In this document: positions 25,628 to 33,351 of the stretch, piece after piece
Layout of the letters: each line of letters opens with the position of its first letter
Numbering within the stretch: the stretch's first letter is position 1
From: Prochlorococcus sp. AG-418-G23
GTDB taxonomy: Bacteria > Cyanobacteriota > Cyanobacteriia > PCC-6307 > Cyanobiaceae
Reading direction: 5' to 3'
Assembly (NCBI GenBank): GCA_003214195.1
Contig: QCLY01000009.1
Coordinates: 1-42,943 of the forward strand
Length of the DNA: 42,943 bases
The notes under the pieces: generated by a model
Databases searched by the model: none
What the model was told of the DNA's origin: nothing
Seen by the model: only the letters and a program-made list of their open reading frames with translations
Made by a program: the position numbers and the translations under genes

Positions 25628-26479
25628 CTAAAAAAGATTTCCCTGAATCACTTTATTATCATTTACAGGTTTACAAACCAACTTTGCATATTGCTCGGAA
25701 TAAGCACAATTTTTACAGGATAAATTTGGTTCCGGGATCTGGTCATTATTCATCAAAGAAACCATGGCATCAATTTCTTCTTCAATCCAACCAATATTCC
25801 AATCATATGGAACTAAATATTCGTCAAAATTCATTATTTTATTAAATTCCTCTTCATCTCTTTTTGCATTACAAACTAAAAAATAGGATGTTTTATGAAC
25901 ATCAAATCCCATCCCTTTTAAAAGATACGCATAGAAATCCATTTGAATTTTATAGCCTTGATGATAAGGATCATCAAGATAGTCTTGTTTATCTACTCTC
26001 CCAAGTTTTGCCTGTGACTTGTAATCAACAACTATTAATTGCTTTGTAATCTTATGCTGCCAAATATCATCAACCCCTCCAGTCAAGATGATTTTTGTAT
26101 CCTTATGACGAAGCATCAATCCTTTATGGAGTGAATTACGCCAATCATCCATCTTAGGATGATCAAAAGGGACTAGATGACTCAAATCATTATCGATGAA
26201 TAATCTATGAGGAATTTGTCTTTCTCGGCAGTAATCAAATTCTTTTTTTAAGAGCAAATCAGTTGTCTCGTTTAAAGTCCATCCAGGTGTTCCTGGCGGG
26301 TCAAGTCCTTTTACTCTATCCAGGTAAAAACATCTCTTGCATGTTAAAAAATTGGAAAACCTACCTCTACTTATTTTAAAATCCTCTTTCTGATTTGGGG
26401 AGTAAGACGAAGATGCTCTCGATCTTAATCCAGTAGCTTTTACAGGTTCCTTTTTACTATTTCTTTTTATATCTATCAT
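25628..26479 (-). CDS. PD-(D/E)XK nuclease with Fe-S cysteines (RecB/Cas4-like)
   Basis: A 283-residue protein with the RecB-family nuclease order: a basic N-terminus, RGRFSNFLTC (about 39-47), GGVDDIW (about 136, motif II aspartate), VVDYKSQ (about 150, the D-x-K core) and KIQMDFYAYLL (about 177, the Q..Y motif). Cysteines C47 and C50 near the N-terminus and C-x2-C-x9-C near the C-terminus (SCKNCAYS, then LVCKP) suggest an iron-sulfur cluster as in Cas4, AddB and Dna2. No cas genes or CRISPR array are present. It may process DNA ends in repair or belong to a mobile defence block. It is divergent from two cytosine methyltransferases across 440 bp. Confidence 0.82.
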   Translation of the reverse strand: MIDIKRNSKKEPVKATGLRSRASSSYSPNQKEDFKISRGRFSNFLTCKRCFYLDRVKGLDPPGTPGWTLNETTDLLLKKEFDYCRERQIPHRLFIDNDLSHLVPFDHPKMDDWRNSLHKGLMLRHKDTKIILTGGVDDIWQHKITKQLIVVDYKSQAKLGRVDKQDYLDDPYHQGYKIQMDFYAYLLKGMGFDVHKTSYFLVCNAKRDEEEFNKIMNFDEYLVPYDWNIGWIEEEIDAMVSLMNNDQIPEPNLSCKNCAYSEQYAKLVCKPVNDNKVIQGNLF

Positions 26480-26920
26480 GACTTTTTAATTCATAAAGCA
26501 TCTTTCTTATCTATAGATTATCCATAGAAGAAACTAATAACAAAATTATTTTTATCATGAATAAAGTAAATACTAGTTTTGAAAAATTTTTATTTTTCAA
26601 AAATTGACCTCATATAAACCATTACCCAAATAGTTAATTTATATCAGTAAGGCTTCTTAATCTAGAAACCAGAAGTGGCAAGGCATGACCACACTGAACT
26701 AGTAATTCATCAGCGCTGTTATTCTTTTCTATCAAAAAAACTATCTCCTATTAATTATAAAAGTAAAACAAAAGGAAAAAGAATTTTTTTGATTATGTAA
26801 TTTTTTTAGAAGACTAATTATAAATTTTTAATTTAAAAAACTTGAATATATATATTTACACCACTAATCTTTATCTGTAGTTTTATTAAAAATATTTAGA
26901 GAAATAACTCTTTACTAAAT
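26480..26920. other. Divergent intergenic region between nuclease and methyltransferases
   Basis: The region is very AT-rich. It contains an 11-bp perfect inverted repeat (TTTTGAAAAAT at 26577-26587, ATTTTTCAAAA at 26592-26602) and one possible small ORF on the minus strand (26634-26735). Promoters for both divergent units presumably lie here, but no -35/-10 pair stands out. Confidence 0.5.
26634..26735 (-). CDS. Possible 33-residue protein with TTG start
   Basis: The ORF starts at TTG with an AGGAG about 10 nt upstream, unusually strong for this genome. The product (starts MIEKNNSADELLVQCGHALP, ends RSLTDIN) has an amphipathic helical middle. GC content is higher than in the surrounding sequence. 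There is no recognised family and no overlap with neighbours, so support is only moderate. Confidence 0.35.
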   Translation of the reverse strand: MIEKNNSADELLVQCGHALPLLVSRLRSLTDIN

Positions 26921-28015
26921 ATGACCGATGAAATTTTAAAGAGAGTTTTTCAAAAAGGACATACAAAATCTTTGAAAGTAGTTGATCTTTTTTCTGGCTG
27001 TGGTGGCATATCTCTAGGATTTAAATTAGCAGGATTTGAAATCAAAGGTATGGTAGATTTTGACCAAGATTCTTTGCTCACAGCCCAAAAAAATAATATC
27101 TCAAAAAATACATTAAATATTGATTTGTATAAGAAAGATTGGATGGATGAACTATTTCATCATATTCCACCAAATGAAATTGATGTTGTTGTTGGAGGGC
27201 CGCCTTGTCAAGGATTTTCACTGACTGGACCAAGAAATTTTGATGACAAAAGAAACATGTTATACAAAGCTTTATTTGATCTAGTCAAAGAAACCAAACC
27301 TAAAGCATTCTTAATTGAGAATGTAAAAGGAATGGCTACTTTATATAAAGGCCTAATAAAAAAAGAAATAATAGAAAAGTTTTCAGATATAGGCTATTTA
27401 GTAAATGCCAAGATTCTGAATTCAAAAGATTTTGGAGTCCCTCAATCTAGAGAAAGACTTTTTTACGTTGGGCTTCAAAATCGCATCTTTGAGTTTCCAG
27501 AACCTTTATTTAATTCTTCTAATTACATTAATTGCAAAGATGCGATTGATGACTTGCCTTCACTTTCAGATTTAACAGAAAAAAATGTTTACATCAAAAA
27601 TGAAAATAGCTTGTATCAAACGCTCATAAAAGATGGATCAAAAACTTTAACAAATCATCAACCCACAAGGCATACTCAAGAAGTCATTAATGTAATTAGT
27701 CAAGTTCCAGAAGGTGGAAACTATAAAGATCTACCACCAGGAGTTGGAAAGAGTCGGAAATTTAATGAGGCATGGTCTAGATATCACAGTTTAAAACCTT
27801 CAAAAACTATTGATACAGGCCATAGAAATCATTTTCATTATCTTTACAATAGGGTTCCTACAGTTAGAGAAAACTGCAGATTTCAATCTTTCCCTGATAG
27901 CTTTACTGTCCATGGATCAAAAACATCCCAAAATAAACAAATTGGCAATGCTGTCCCAGTTTTGTTAGCTAAAGTCCTTGCAGAGAAAATTTATGAACAA
28001 ATTGAATGTAATTGA
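26921..28015 (+). CDS. DNA (cytosine-5-)-methyltransferase, first of a pair
   Basis: A 364-residue C5-methyltransferase that transfers the SAM methyl group to cytosine C5 in DNA. Motif I is DLFSGCGG (22-29). Motif IV is GGPPCQGFS with the catalytic C96. Motif VI is IENVKG (about 132), motif VIII is PQSRERLFYVG (about 170), and a short target-recognition region follows. RFQSFPDSF lies near 325 and motif X GNAVPVLLA near 345. All core motifs are intact. The second methyltransferase overlaps its end by 23 bp. No restriction endonuclease is recognisable nearby. Confidence 0.93.
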   Translation: MTDEILKRVFQKGHTKSLKVVDLFSGCGGISLGFKLAGFEIKGMVDFDQDSLLTAQKNNISKNTLNIDLYKKDWMDELFHHIPPNEIDVVVGGPPCQGFSLTGPRNFDDKRNMLYKALFDLVKETKPKAFLIENVKGMATLYKGLIKKEIIEKFSDIGYLVNAKILNSKDFGVPQSRERLFYVGLQNRIFEFPEPLFNSSNYINCKDAIDDLPSLSDLTEKNVYIKNENSLYQTLIKDGSKTLTNHQPTRHTQEVINVISQVPEGGNYKDLPPGVGKSRKFNEAWSRYHSLKPSKTIDTGHRNHFHYLYNRVPTVRENCRFQSFPDSFTVHGSKTSQNKQIGNAVPVLLAKVLAEKIYEQIECN

Positions 28016-29120
28016 TCTTTTTGCAGGTTGTGGGGGGCTTTCTTTAGGTTTTAGAAAAGCAGGATTTAAAGTACCTATTCATTTAGAAATAAACGAAAAC
28101 TTTTGCAAAACTTTAGAAGAAAACTCATTAAGTGAGGAAATTGTTATTAATGAAGACATTACTAAATATGAAAATTATTTAAATAATGTCATTTTAAAAA
28201 AACCTACAAAAATAAATGGCATTATTGGTGGCCCTCCTTGCCAAGCATATTCAATAGCAGGAAGGAATAAACAAGAAAATAATATGAGCGAAGATCCAAG
28301 AAATTTTCTTTTTGAATCTTTTAATTTTTTACTTAAGAAAATTCAGCCAGATTTTTTTATATTCGAGAATGTTTTAGGAATGCTCTCCGCAAAACCATAC
28401 GGTATCGATTTAATTGCTGAACTTTCTAAAAGTTTTAATGAATCAGGATATGTAATAAATGAAAATCTAAAGGATTGTGTTTTTGATATGTCTGAATATG
28501 GAGTCCCTCAAAAAAGAAAAAGGGTTATTATTTTCGGCGTTAATAAAAATAATTACAGAAATTCAAAAAATAAAATAGATTCTTTTTATAAAGAAATGAG
28601 AAACAATAAAAAACAAATCAAAACTGTTTGGGATGCAATTGGAGACTTGCCAAAAATAAATCCCATTAAATCAATCAATAGAATTTCTCACAAAGTAGAA
28701 AGTTCGTTTAGTGAGCATGAGCCAAGATTTCATAACGAAAGAGATATTAAAATTTTTCAAATACTCGCTGAAGATATTGAGAGTGGTAGAAATGAATTTA
28801 AATCTACTGATTCTCTAAAAAAAATATACGAAAAATATACTGCCAAATCATCTTCAGTTCACAAATATAATGTTTTAAACTGGGATAAGCCAAGCAATAC
28901 AATCCCAGCACATCTTCATAAAGATGGACTAAGACATATTCATCCAGATCCCATTCAGGCCAGGTCTATAACTGTAAGGGAAGCAGCCAGATTGATGACA
29001 TTTCCTGATGACTATGTTTTCAAGGGTAGCAGAACTGATAAATTCAAAATGCTTGGAAATGCTGTACCACCTGATTTTTCTACTATTTTGGGAGAAGTAA
29101 TAAAAAAAGTTTTATATTAA
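27993..29120 (+). CDS. DNA (cytosine-5-)-methyltransferase, second of a pair
   Basis: A C5-methyltransferase of 375 residues from the ATG at 27993; an in-frame ATG at 27978 would add five residues before the conserved start. Motif I is DLFAGCGG (8-15). Motif IV is GGPPCQAYS with C83. Motif VI is FENVLG, motif VIII is PQKRKRVIIFG, RLMTFPDDY lies near the end, and motif X is MLGNAVPPDF. It is only distantly similar to the first enzyme, especially in the target-recognition part, so it probably recognises a different sequence or the other strand of an asymmetric site. The overlapping reading frames imply coupled translation. Confidence 0.92.
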   Translation: MNKLNVIDLFAGCGGLSLGFRKAGFKVPIHLEINENFCKTLEENSLSEEIVINEDITKYENYLNNVILKKPTKINGIIGGPPCQAYSIAGRNKQENNMSEDPRNFLFESFNFLLKKIQPDFFIFENVLGMLSAKPYGIDLIAELSKSFNESGYVINENLKDCVFDMSEYGVPQKRKRVIIFGVNKNNYRNSKNKIDSFYKEMRNNKKQIKTVWDAIGDLPKINPIKSINRISHKVESSFSEHEPRFHNERDIKIFQILAEDIESGRNEFKSTDSLKKIYEKYTAKSSSVHKYNVLNWDKPSNTIPAHLHKDGLRHIHPDPIQARSITVREAARLMTFPDDYVFKGSRTDKFKMLGNAVPPDFSTILGEVIKKVLY

Positions 29121-29318
29121 TTTATACCAAACAGAAATTTTCTATAGTAATGTCTATGTCGCCACACCAGATTCATAAAATATATAATGAGAATTGAAAT
29201 ATTTAAGCATCAATTAAGTTTTTAGATTCCTTTTATTAAGTCAATAAAAATTTTTAATCATTTCTTGATTCGTAAATCAATAATCTTGCTATTAATTATA
29301 TAGAGACTTTTTTACTTA

Positions 29319-29408
29319 ATGCCATTAGACGTATTTCTAATGAACATGTGTATTGTTGTTATTGCTTTGCTTATCAGAAGAGAAATCAAACTTAAGAAAA
29401 CTAAATAA
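29319..29408 (+). CDS. 29-residue membrane microprotein
   Basis: A short ORF (starts MPLDVFLMNMCIVVIALLI, ends in a Lys/Arg-rich tail with KLKKTK). It has one hydrophobic helix followed by positive charges, so it is predicted to be membrane-inserted with the C-terminus in the cytoplasm. A second membrane microprotein starts 3 bp after its stop. There is no family and no other support beyond the tandem arrangement. Confidence 0.4.
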   Translation: MPLDVFLMNMCIVVIALLIRREIKLKKTK

Positions 29409-29411
29409 ATT

Positions 29412-29531
29412 ATGAAGACGGAAATTTTTAAAGAGCAATACATTCCAAATGTACATGCTATTACTCTTTTACTAATGCTCCTACTATGTTTGTGGTTACC
29501 ATTAGCACTAAGATTCTTATTGATAATTTAG
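29412..29531 (+). CDS. 39-residue membrane microprotein
   Basis: The ORF begins MKTEIFKEQYIPNVHA and then has a strongly hydrophobic C-terminal helix (about residues 17-39, LLLMLLLCLWLPLAL within it). It follows the 29-residue ORF with a 3-bp gap. The soluble N-terminus and hydrophobic tail suggest a tail-anchored or single-span protein. Function is unknown; toxin-like microproteins share this look but nothing here proves it. Confidence 0.4.
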   Translation: MKTEIFKEQYIPNVHAITLLLMLLLCLWLPLALRFLLII

Positions 29532-29660
29532 TCAAACGATTTAGATTAATTTCATTCCCAATCAGCAAAACAACAACACAAAGAATGTCTACTGAAGATA
29601 AATTAAGGCACTACCTGAATAACTAGTTAACTGAAAAAGATTTCTTAAATAGATAACTAA

Positions 29661-29915
29661 CTATCTTTTTTTTATCCAAACCTCCTCAGTTTTCCTCCAA
29701 CCTTGAGAGATTAACCTTTCATAAATTTCTCTAGCTAAATCAATATCTACAGAAACTGTAGTTGTAATTAAAGGTGGTTCTTTACCAAACACACCAACTA
29801 TTCTTCCAGTATCTACAAACATATACTCAAAAACTCCATCTATACTCTTATCGTTTTTTACAAACCTTTTAACTTCTGTTCTTTTTGAGTTAATCAACCA
29901 ATGAGATTTAGCCAT
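29661..29915 (-). CDS. DUF1651-like small protein
   Basis: An 84-residue protein with the pattern of DUF1651 proteins of marine picocyanobacteria: an N-terminal W-L-x-N-S-K-R segment, a central VDTGRIVGVFGKEPP, and ARE...YERLISQGWRKTEEVW at the end. The family is small, often multi-copy, and of unknown function. No membrane segment is seen. It lies just downstream of the frameshifted DUF3764 copy on the same strand. Confidence 0.65.
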   Translation of the reverse strand: MAKSHWLINSKRTEVKRFVKNDKSIDGVFEYMFVDTGRIVGVFGKEPPLITTTVSVDIDLAREIYERLISQGWRKTEEVWIKKR

Positions 29916-29952
29916 TAATTAAAAAGTAAAACTCTCTTTTAGAACTTCTAAT

Positions 29953-30230
29953 TTAAAAGTAACTTGATATGATATTCGAATCATAAATATGGCCTGCACT
30001 CTCAATTAGTGTTTCAATATTGGATCTGTAAACATAGCAATTGATTTGCCTTCTTCATGCTGCCCAATAAGAATTACACTAGTTGGATCATCTATCTTTA
30101 CACCTTGATTTAAGCAAACAATTCCACGTTCTTTATTAATTTGTATATTTTCTTCGCTGTCATAAACTACAGCCCATTCTTTAAAAATTACTTTTATTTT
30201 GAATGTAAAAACAGTAGTTTCTAAAGACAT
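29953..30230 (-). pseudogene. DUF3764 family gene with frameshift (right copy)
   Basis: The start ATG at 30230 gives MSLETTVFTFKIKVIFKEW, matching the intact DUF3764 at 25256-25540. The frame ends early at 30006 after T-D-P-I-L-K-H. In the next frame, immediately downstream, the sequence continues I-E-T-L-I-E-S-A-G-H-I-Y-D-S-N-I-I, matching the intact copy's TIVEASGHIYEGTII, to a stop at 29953. A single missing base after GATCCA explains both. The options are a genuine pseudogene, a sequencing error, or frameshifting. Confidence 0.75.
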
Positions 30231-30259
30231 AAAAAAAGGAGCTAATTTGCCCCTTATTC

Positions 30260-30279
30260 TAGATCGACTGTCAATCAAT
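30260..30279. repeat. 20-nt repeat between DUF3303 and DUF3764, right copy
   Basis: The 20 nt are identical to 25567-25586, with similar flanks. Here the sequence follows an intact DUF3303 gene, which shows the ancestral module order. Confidence 0.85.
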
Positions 30280-30283
30280 CTAA

Positions 30284-30604
30284 TTATCCCATTGCGGCAA
30301 CAGCATCTGCAACTTGTTTGTTTCTCTGAATAACCTCATCATCATTTAAAACAGCAGTTATATTCCAATCAAGTCCAAATTTTGCTCTCCATACTCCAAA
30401 ATGTTGAGATATTGCTAAATGATTATCAGCCTTGAAAGTAACAAAAACCTCTCCTGTTTCAGGTGCATGGAATCTACTTACCAATTCAAATCCATCAAAA
30501 TTATCCATTGGAGCACCAGAAGCAATATACTGCTCAAACATCTTGTAACCTTCTGACTGAGAAATTCCGTCTGGAATAAGTCCATGTACGTGATAATAGG
30601 CCAT
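30284..30604 (-). CDS. DUF3303 family protein
   Basis: A 106-residue protein of the DUF3303 family, small dimeric alpha/beta-barrel-like proteins common in marine cyanobacteria. Marks are FEQYIASGAPMDNFDGFELVS, then HAPETGEVFVTFKADN, and ISQHFGVWRAKFGLDWNITAVL. The C-terminus ADAVAAMG recurs as a remnant 4.7 kb to the left. The function is unknown. It forms a two-gene unit with the frameshifted DUF3764. Confidence 0.8.
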   Translation of the reverse strand: MAYYHVHGLIPDGISQSEGYKMFEQYIASGAPMDNFDGFELVSRFHAPETGEVFVTFKADNHLAISQHFGVWRAKFGLDWNITAVLNDDEVIQRNKQVADAVAAMG

Positions 30605-30774
30605 AAATAAAAATCATATAATGTACTTTAAATCTAAAAACATATTTTAAAAAGCATTTAGATTATCTTTAAATTTAGATTTTTTAAGCCTTTTATAAAA
30701 TTAATTCGCAAAAGGAATCTCTATTTGGTATCGCATGTACCATTTATAAATTTTTTGTTAGCTATTAATTGGTT

Positions 30775-30957
30775 ATGAGTTATTTTGCTGAACCTAACCA
30801 TATTGAATATGATGCATGGTTCGATGAAAATATCGACCCTATAGATCTAGTGAATTATTTAGATGAAAAGGAGTTCAGTAATTCCGTACATGATAAGTTT
30901 CATAAGATTTCAACTAGAAATTTAACAATAGGCTCCTCTGATAATTTTCAATGGTAA
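30775..30957 (+). CDS. Small acidic hypothetical protein
   Basis: A 60-residue acidic protein from the ATG at 30775; a TTG two codons earlier is also open. It starts MSYFAEPNHIEYDAWFDENI and ends SSDNFQW, with no membrane helix or cysteine. The family is unknown. It stands alone between the DUF3303 gene and a convergent hypothetical gene. Confidence 0.5.
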   Translation: MSYFAEPNHIEYDAWFDENIDPIDLVNYLDEKEFSNSVHDKFHKISTRNLTIGSSDNFQW

Positions 30958-30993
30958 TTAAAAGATTTTTCATTCCATAGATATTTAAAAATC

Positions 30994-31371
30994 TTATGCA
31001 GAATATGTTCCATCACTATCTCTTCTTGCCTTAGCTAATACAATTTCCTCTACAACTTTTTTGATCATGAAAGCACTTTTTTTCCCATAACATTTTTCTT
31101 TTTTAATGCTCTCAAAATCATTTGGGATTAAATCATTATGTTCACAACAATCACATTTAATATCAATTTTCATACCTTTATAAACCTCCAAAGCCCTAGA
31201 AAAAATCCATTGTTGAACTGAAATACTTTCCCAACTATCAAAATTAGACCACTCATCAAAATTCCTATTAAAAACGTCTTTTAATCCATCAACCTGATTA
31301 ACATAAACTAAGTACGAATCTTTCCTTGATTGATCATTAATACCAATAGTTTTGACAGAATTTTGATTCAT
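30994..31371 (-). CDS. Hypothetical protein with CxCC motif
   Basis: A 125-residue protein. The middle contains IKCDCCEHNDLIP, and there is a further Cys in KEKCYGKKS. This could be a small metal or redox site, but the four-ligand pattern of a zinc finger is not complete. The C-terminal part is a Lys-rich helix (SAFMIKKVVEEIVLAKARR). No signal peptide or membrane helix is seen. No family is recognised. It follows the cupin gene on the same strand, 70 bp apart. Confidence 0.6.
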   Translation of the reverse strand: MNQNSVKTIGINDQSRKDSYLVYVNQVDGLKDVFNRNFDEWSNFDSWESISVQQWIFSRALEVYKGMKIDIKCDCCEHNDLIPNDFESIKKEKCYGKKSAFMIKKVVEEIVLAKARRDSDGTYSA

Positions 31372-31441
31372 TTCATATTCATTTATTAAATAGCTTTATA
31401 AATCTAAAGGATAATTTCAAAAATATAAATAAAAAAATGTC

Positions 31442-31909
31442 TTAAATTAGATCATTTATTGCTTTATCCAATCTAGAGATGTGATTTGTATTTCTGAGTA
31501 ATTCAAAATCTTTAAAATCAAAGCCAGGACCAACACAACAACTAACCAATGTAAAATCTCCCTTACTTTTTGCGGCTTGCCAATATCCAGAAGGAATCAT
31601 TTCTAATGGATTATTGGAATCTAGAATTAAATTTCTTATTAAATTATTATCATTATCTAGGCACCATAAATTTAGAGGATCACCCCTAAGATAAATCCAG
31701 ATTTCATCTGCATTTTTTACTCTATGCCACGCACTTTTTGCATCTCTCTCTAAAAGATAATAAATTCCCGTAATGAAATTTCTTCTTTGGCCATCTTCTC
31801 TCGTTACAGAACTATGACTCCTTACGATCTCGTTAAACCATCCTCCTTCAGGATGAGGAGATAAATTAAATTGTTTAATTATTTCTAAACTTTTTTGATT
31901 AGGGTTCAC
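31442..31909 (-). CDS. DUF985 cupin-superfamily protein
   Basis: A 155-residue cupin of the DUF985 family. Marks are FNLSPHPEGGWFNEIVRS, then FITGIYYLLE, SAWHRVKNADEIWIYLRGDPL (the metal-site histidine region) and VSCCVGPGFDFKDFEL at the end. Family members are single-domain beta-barrel proteins of uncertain role, sometimes annotated as sugar-binding or epimerase-like. The start is GTG at 31909. The length is normal. Confidence 0.85.
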   Translation of the reverse strand: MNPNQKSLEIIKQFNLSPHPEGGWFNEIVRSHSSVTREDGQRRNFITGIYYLLERDAKSAWHRVKNADEIWIYLRGDPLNLWCLDNDNNLIRNLILDSNNPLEMIPSGYWQAAKSKGDFTLVSCCVGPGFDFKDFELLRNTNHISRLDKAINDLI

Positions 31910-31990
31910 TTTTCAAAAATATTTTAAAATCACTATTACTAGCAGTAGTAAAATGAAAATTACTTAAATTTAAATTAAGTTTTTTAAAAC

Positions 31991-32134
31991 TTAAGCGCAA
32001 ATAACTGATAAATCTACAAAATTTTTATTTTCATCTGCTAGTTCAGTAATGATTCTATTGAGCCATTCAGAGGTCGTTTCACAATAGCCTACATTTAAAA
32101 TAGTTTTTTGCTTTGTTTTTTCTTCTTTATTCAT
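31991..32134 (-). CDS. 47-residue hypothetical protein
   Basis: The ORF starts MNKEEKTKQKTILNVGYCET and ends FVDLSVICA. It is acidic-basic mixed, with a helical centre (SEWLNRIITELADEN) and two cysteines. It lies alone upstream of the cupin gene on the same strand. Codon choice looks native, but no family is recognised. The following 180 bp to 32317 hold nothing I can support. Confidence 0.4.
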   Translation of the reverse strand: MNKEEKTKQKTILNVGYCETTSEWLNRIITELADENKNFVDLSVICA

Positions 32135-32317
32135 AGTTAGAGTATTTTTATGTAAATTTAGTATTTGATTAAATCTATGTGAATAAGTCTTAATTACTAT
32201 CTATTTCAAAAAGTTGTATTTAATACATATTTAAGAACTTCTAGTAAACAAATAAAATTAAATCGTTGACAAGAAAATCTATACAAGTAACAGTAGAAAA
32301 AATTTATTATTTAACCT

Positions 32318-32503
32318 ATGAATAACATCAAGATTGAGGAATTGATGAAAGTAAGGTTCGATGGTATTGCTAATAGAATTGGGAAATTAAACAAAAGGGA
32401 AAGTGAGTCTTTATTGCTTGAGCATCTTGAATGGTTGGAGGGAGGATGGGAATCTGAAGAAATCTTATTCTTAAAAAAACCCTACAGAAAATGGTGGTTC
32501 TAA
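32318..32503 (+). CDS. Small hypothetical protein
   Basis: A 61-residue charged helical protein. It starts MNNIKIEELMKVRFDGIANR, has KRESESLLLEHLEWLEGGWE, and ends YRKWWF. No membrane helix is seen. No family is recognised with certainty. It converges on thiD with an 18-bp gap. Confidence 0.5.
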   Translation: MNNIKIEELMKVRFDGIANRIGKLNKRESESLLLEHLEWLEGGWESEEILFLKKPYRKWWF

Positions 32504-32521
32504 CTCTACTTCTATAAATAA

Positions 32522-33301
32522 TTAATGATGGCCCAATGGACCTGGGCCAGATCCTATTTTGTAAGAATTTTTTAAAGATTTCTCAACAAATAGTTTCGCT
32601 TTATGTATGGAATCAAGCAGCTCAAAACCTAAAGCTTTGTAACCACAAATAGCAGCACTCAAAGTACAACCGCTACCGTGGGTATTTTTTGTATTTATAA
32701 AATTATTAAAGAGCCACTCTTTTCTACCATTTGAGTCAAGAAAAAAATCCTTGCCTTTCATATCTTCTAAACCGCCACCTTTTATAAGTACCGCTTTAGC
32801 TCCAAGACCAATAATATTTATTGCGCAATTTTCGATATCCTCTTTACTCCTTATTTCTAAACCAGAAAGTAGATTCGCTTCATAAATATTCGGAGTTAAC
32901 AAATCCGCAATTGGTAATAAAAGTTTTTTATAAGCATTAATCGCAGAATCTTTCAGTAATTTGGAACCAGTTCTTGTAACCATTACTGGGTCAATAATTT
33001 TCGTTATTTTATATGTATTTAATTTTGAAGCAGTATCATTAATTATTCTTTCATTTAATAACATTCCAGTTTTTAAGGCGTCAATATCAAAATCAGCAAA
33101 TAAAGTATCTAACTGACTTAATAAAGTATGCTTTTCTACTGGTTCAACGCTTGTAACCTCCATACTATTTTGTGCAGTAACACATGTAATAACAGAACAT
33201 CCATGGGCTTTAAGGGCCATGAAAGTTCTCAAGTCAGCCTGAATACCAGCCCCACCTCCGGAGTCACTACCACCTATTGTAAGTGCAATTTTAGAATACA
33301 T
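32522..33301 (-). CDS. thiD: Hydroxymethylpyrimidine/phosphomethylpyrimidine kinase
   Basis: A 259-residue ribokinase-fold enzyme that phosphorylates HMP and HMP-P to HMP-PP for thiamin synthesis. Marks are IGGSDSGGGAGIQADL (about residues 9-24), HGCSVITCVTAQN, LLTPNIYEA (about 134), VLIKGGG and the anion hole NTHGSGCTLSAAI (about 205). The length is normal. It lies 50 bp downstream of tenA on the same strand, so the pair probably makes a thiamin salvage or synthesis unit. Confidence 0.96.
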   Translation of the reverse strand: MYSKIALTIGGSDSGGGAGIQADLRTFMALKAHGCSVITCVTAQNSMEVTSVEPVEKHTLLSQLDTLFADFDIDALKTGMLLNERIINDTASKLNTYKITKIIDPVMVTRTGSKLLKDSAINAYKKLLLPIADLLTPNIYEANLLSGLEIRSKEDIENCAINIIGLGAKAVLIKGGGLEDMKGKDFFLDSNGRKEWLFNNFINTKNTHGSGCTLSAAICGYKALGFELLDSIHKAKLFVEKSLKNSYKIGSGPGPLGHH

Positions 33302-33351
33302 AATTTGATTAACTCGTCATTTTAAGTACTTTAAGTAAATTTTAATTTAAA

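Noticed and set aside
25628-26479. CRISPR-Cas system, because of the Cas4-like nuclease
   Set aside because: No repeat-spacer array and no other cas gene is visible anywhere in the window; the resemblance is at family level only.
32135-32317. Promoter with TTGACA near 32265
   Set aside because: No properly spaced -10 box follows, and consensus -35 boxes are not a reliable promoter sign in this genome.
24300-32503. Prophage or transposon in the accessory region
   Set aside because: I see no integrase, transposase, terminal inverted repeats or phage structural genes. The tRNA pair at 22.8 kb has no duplicated 3' end further right that I could find.
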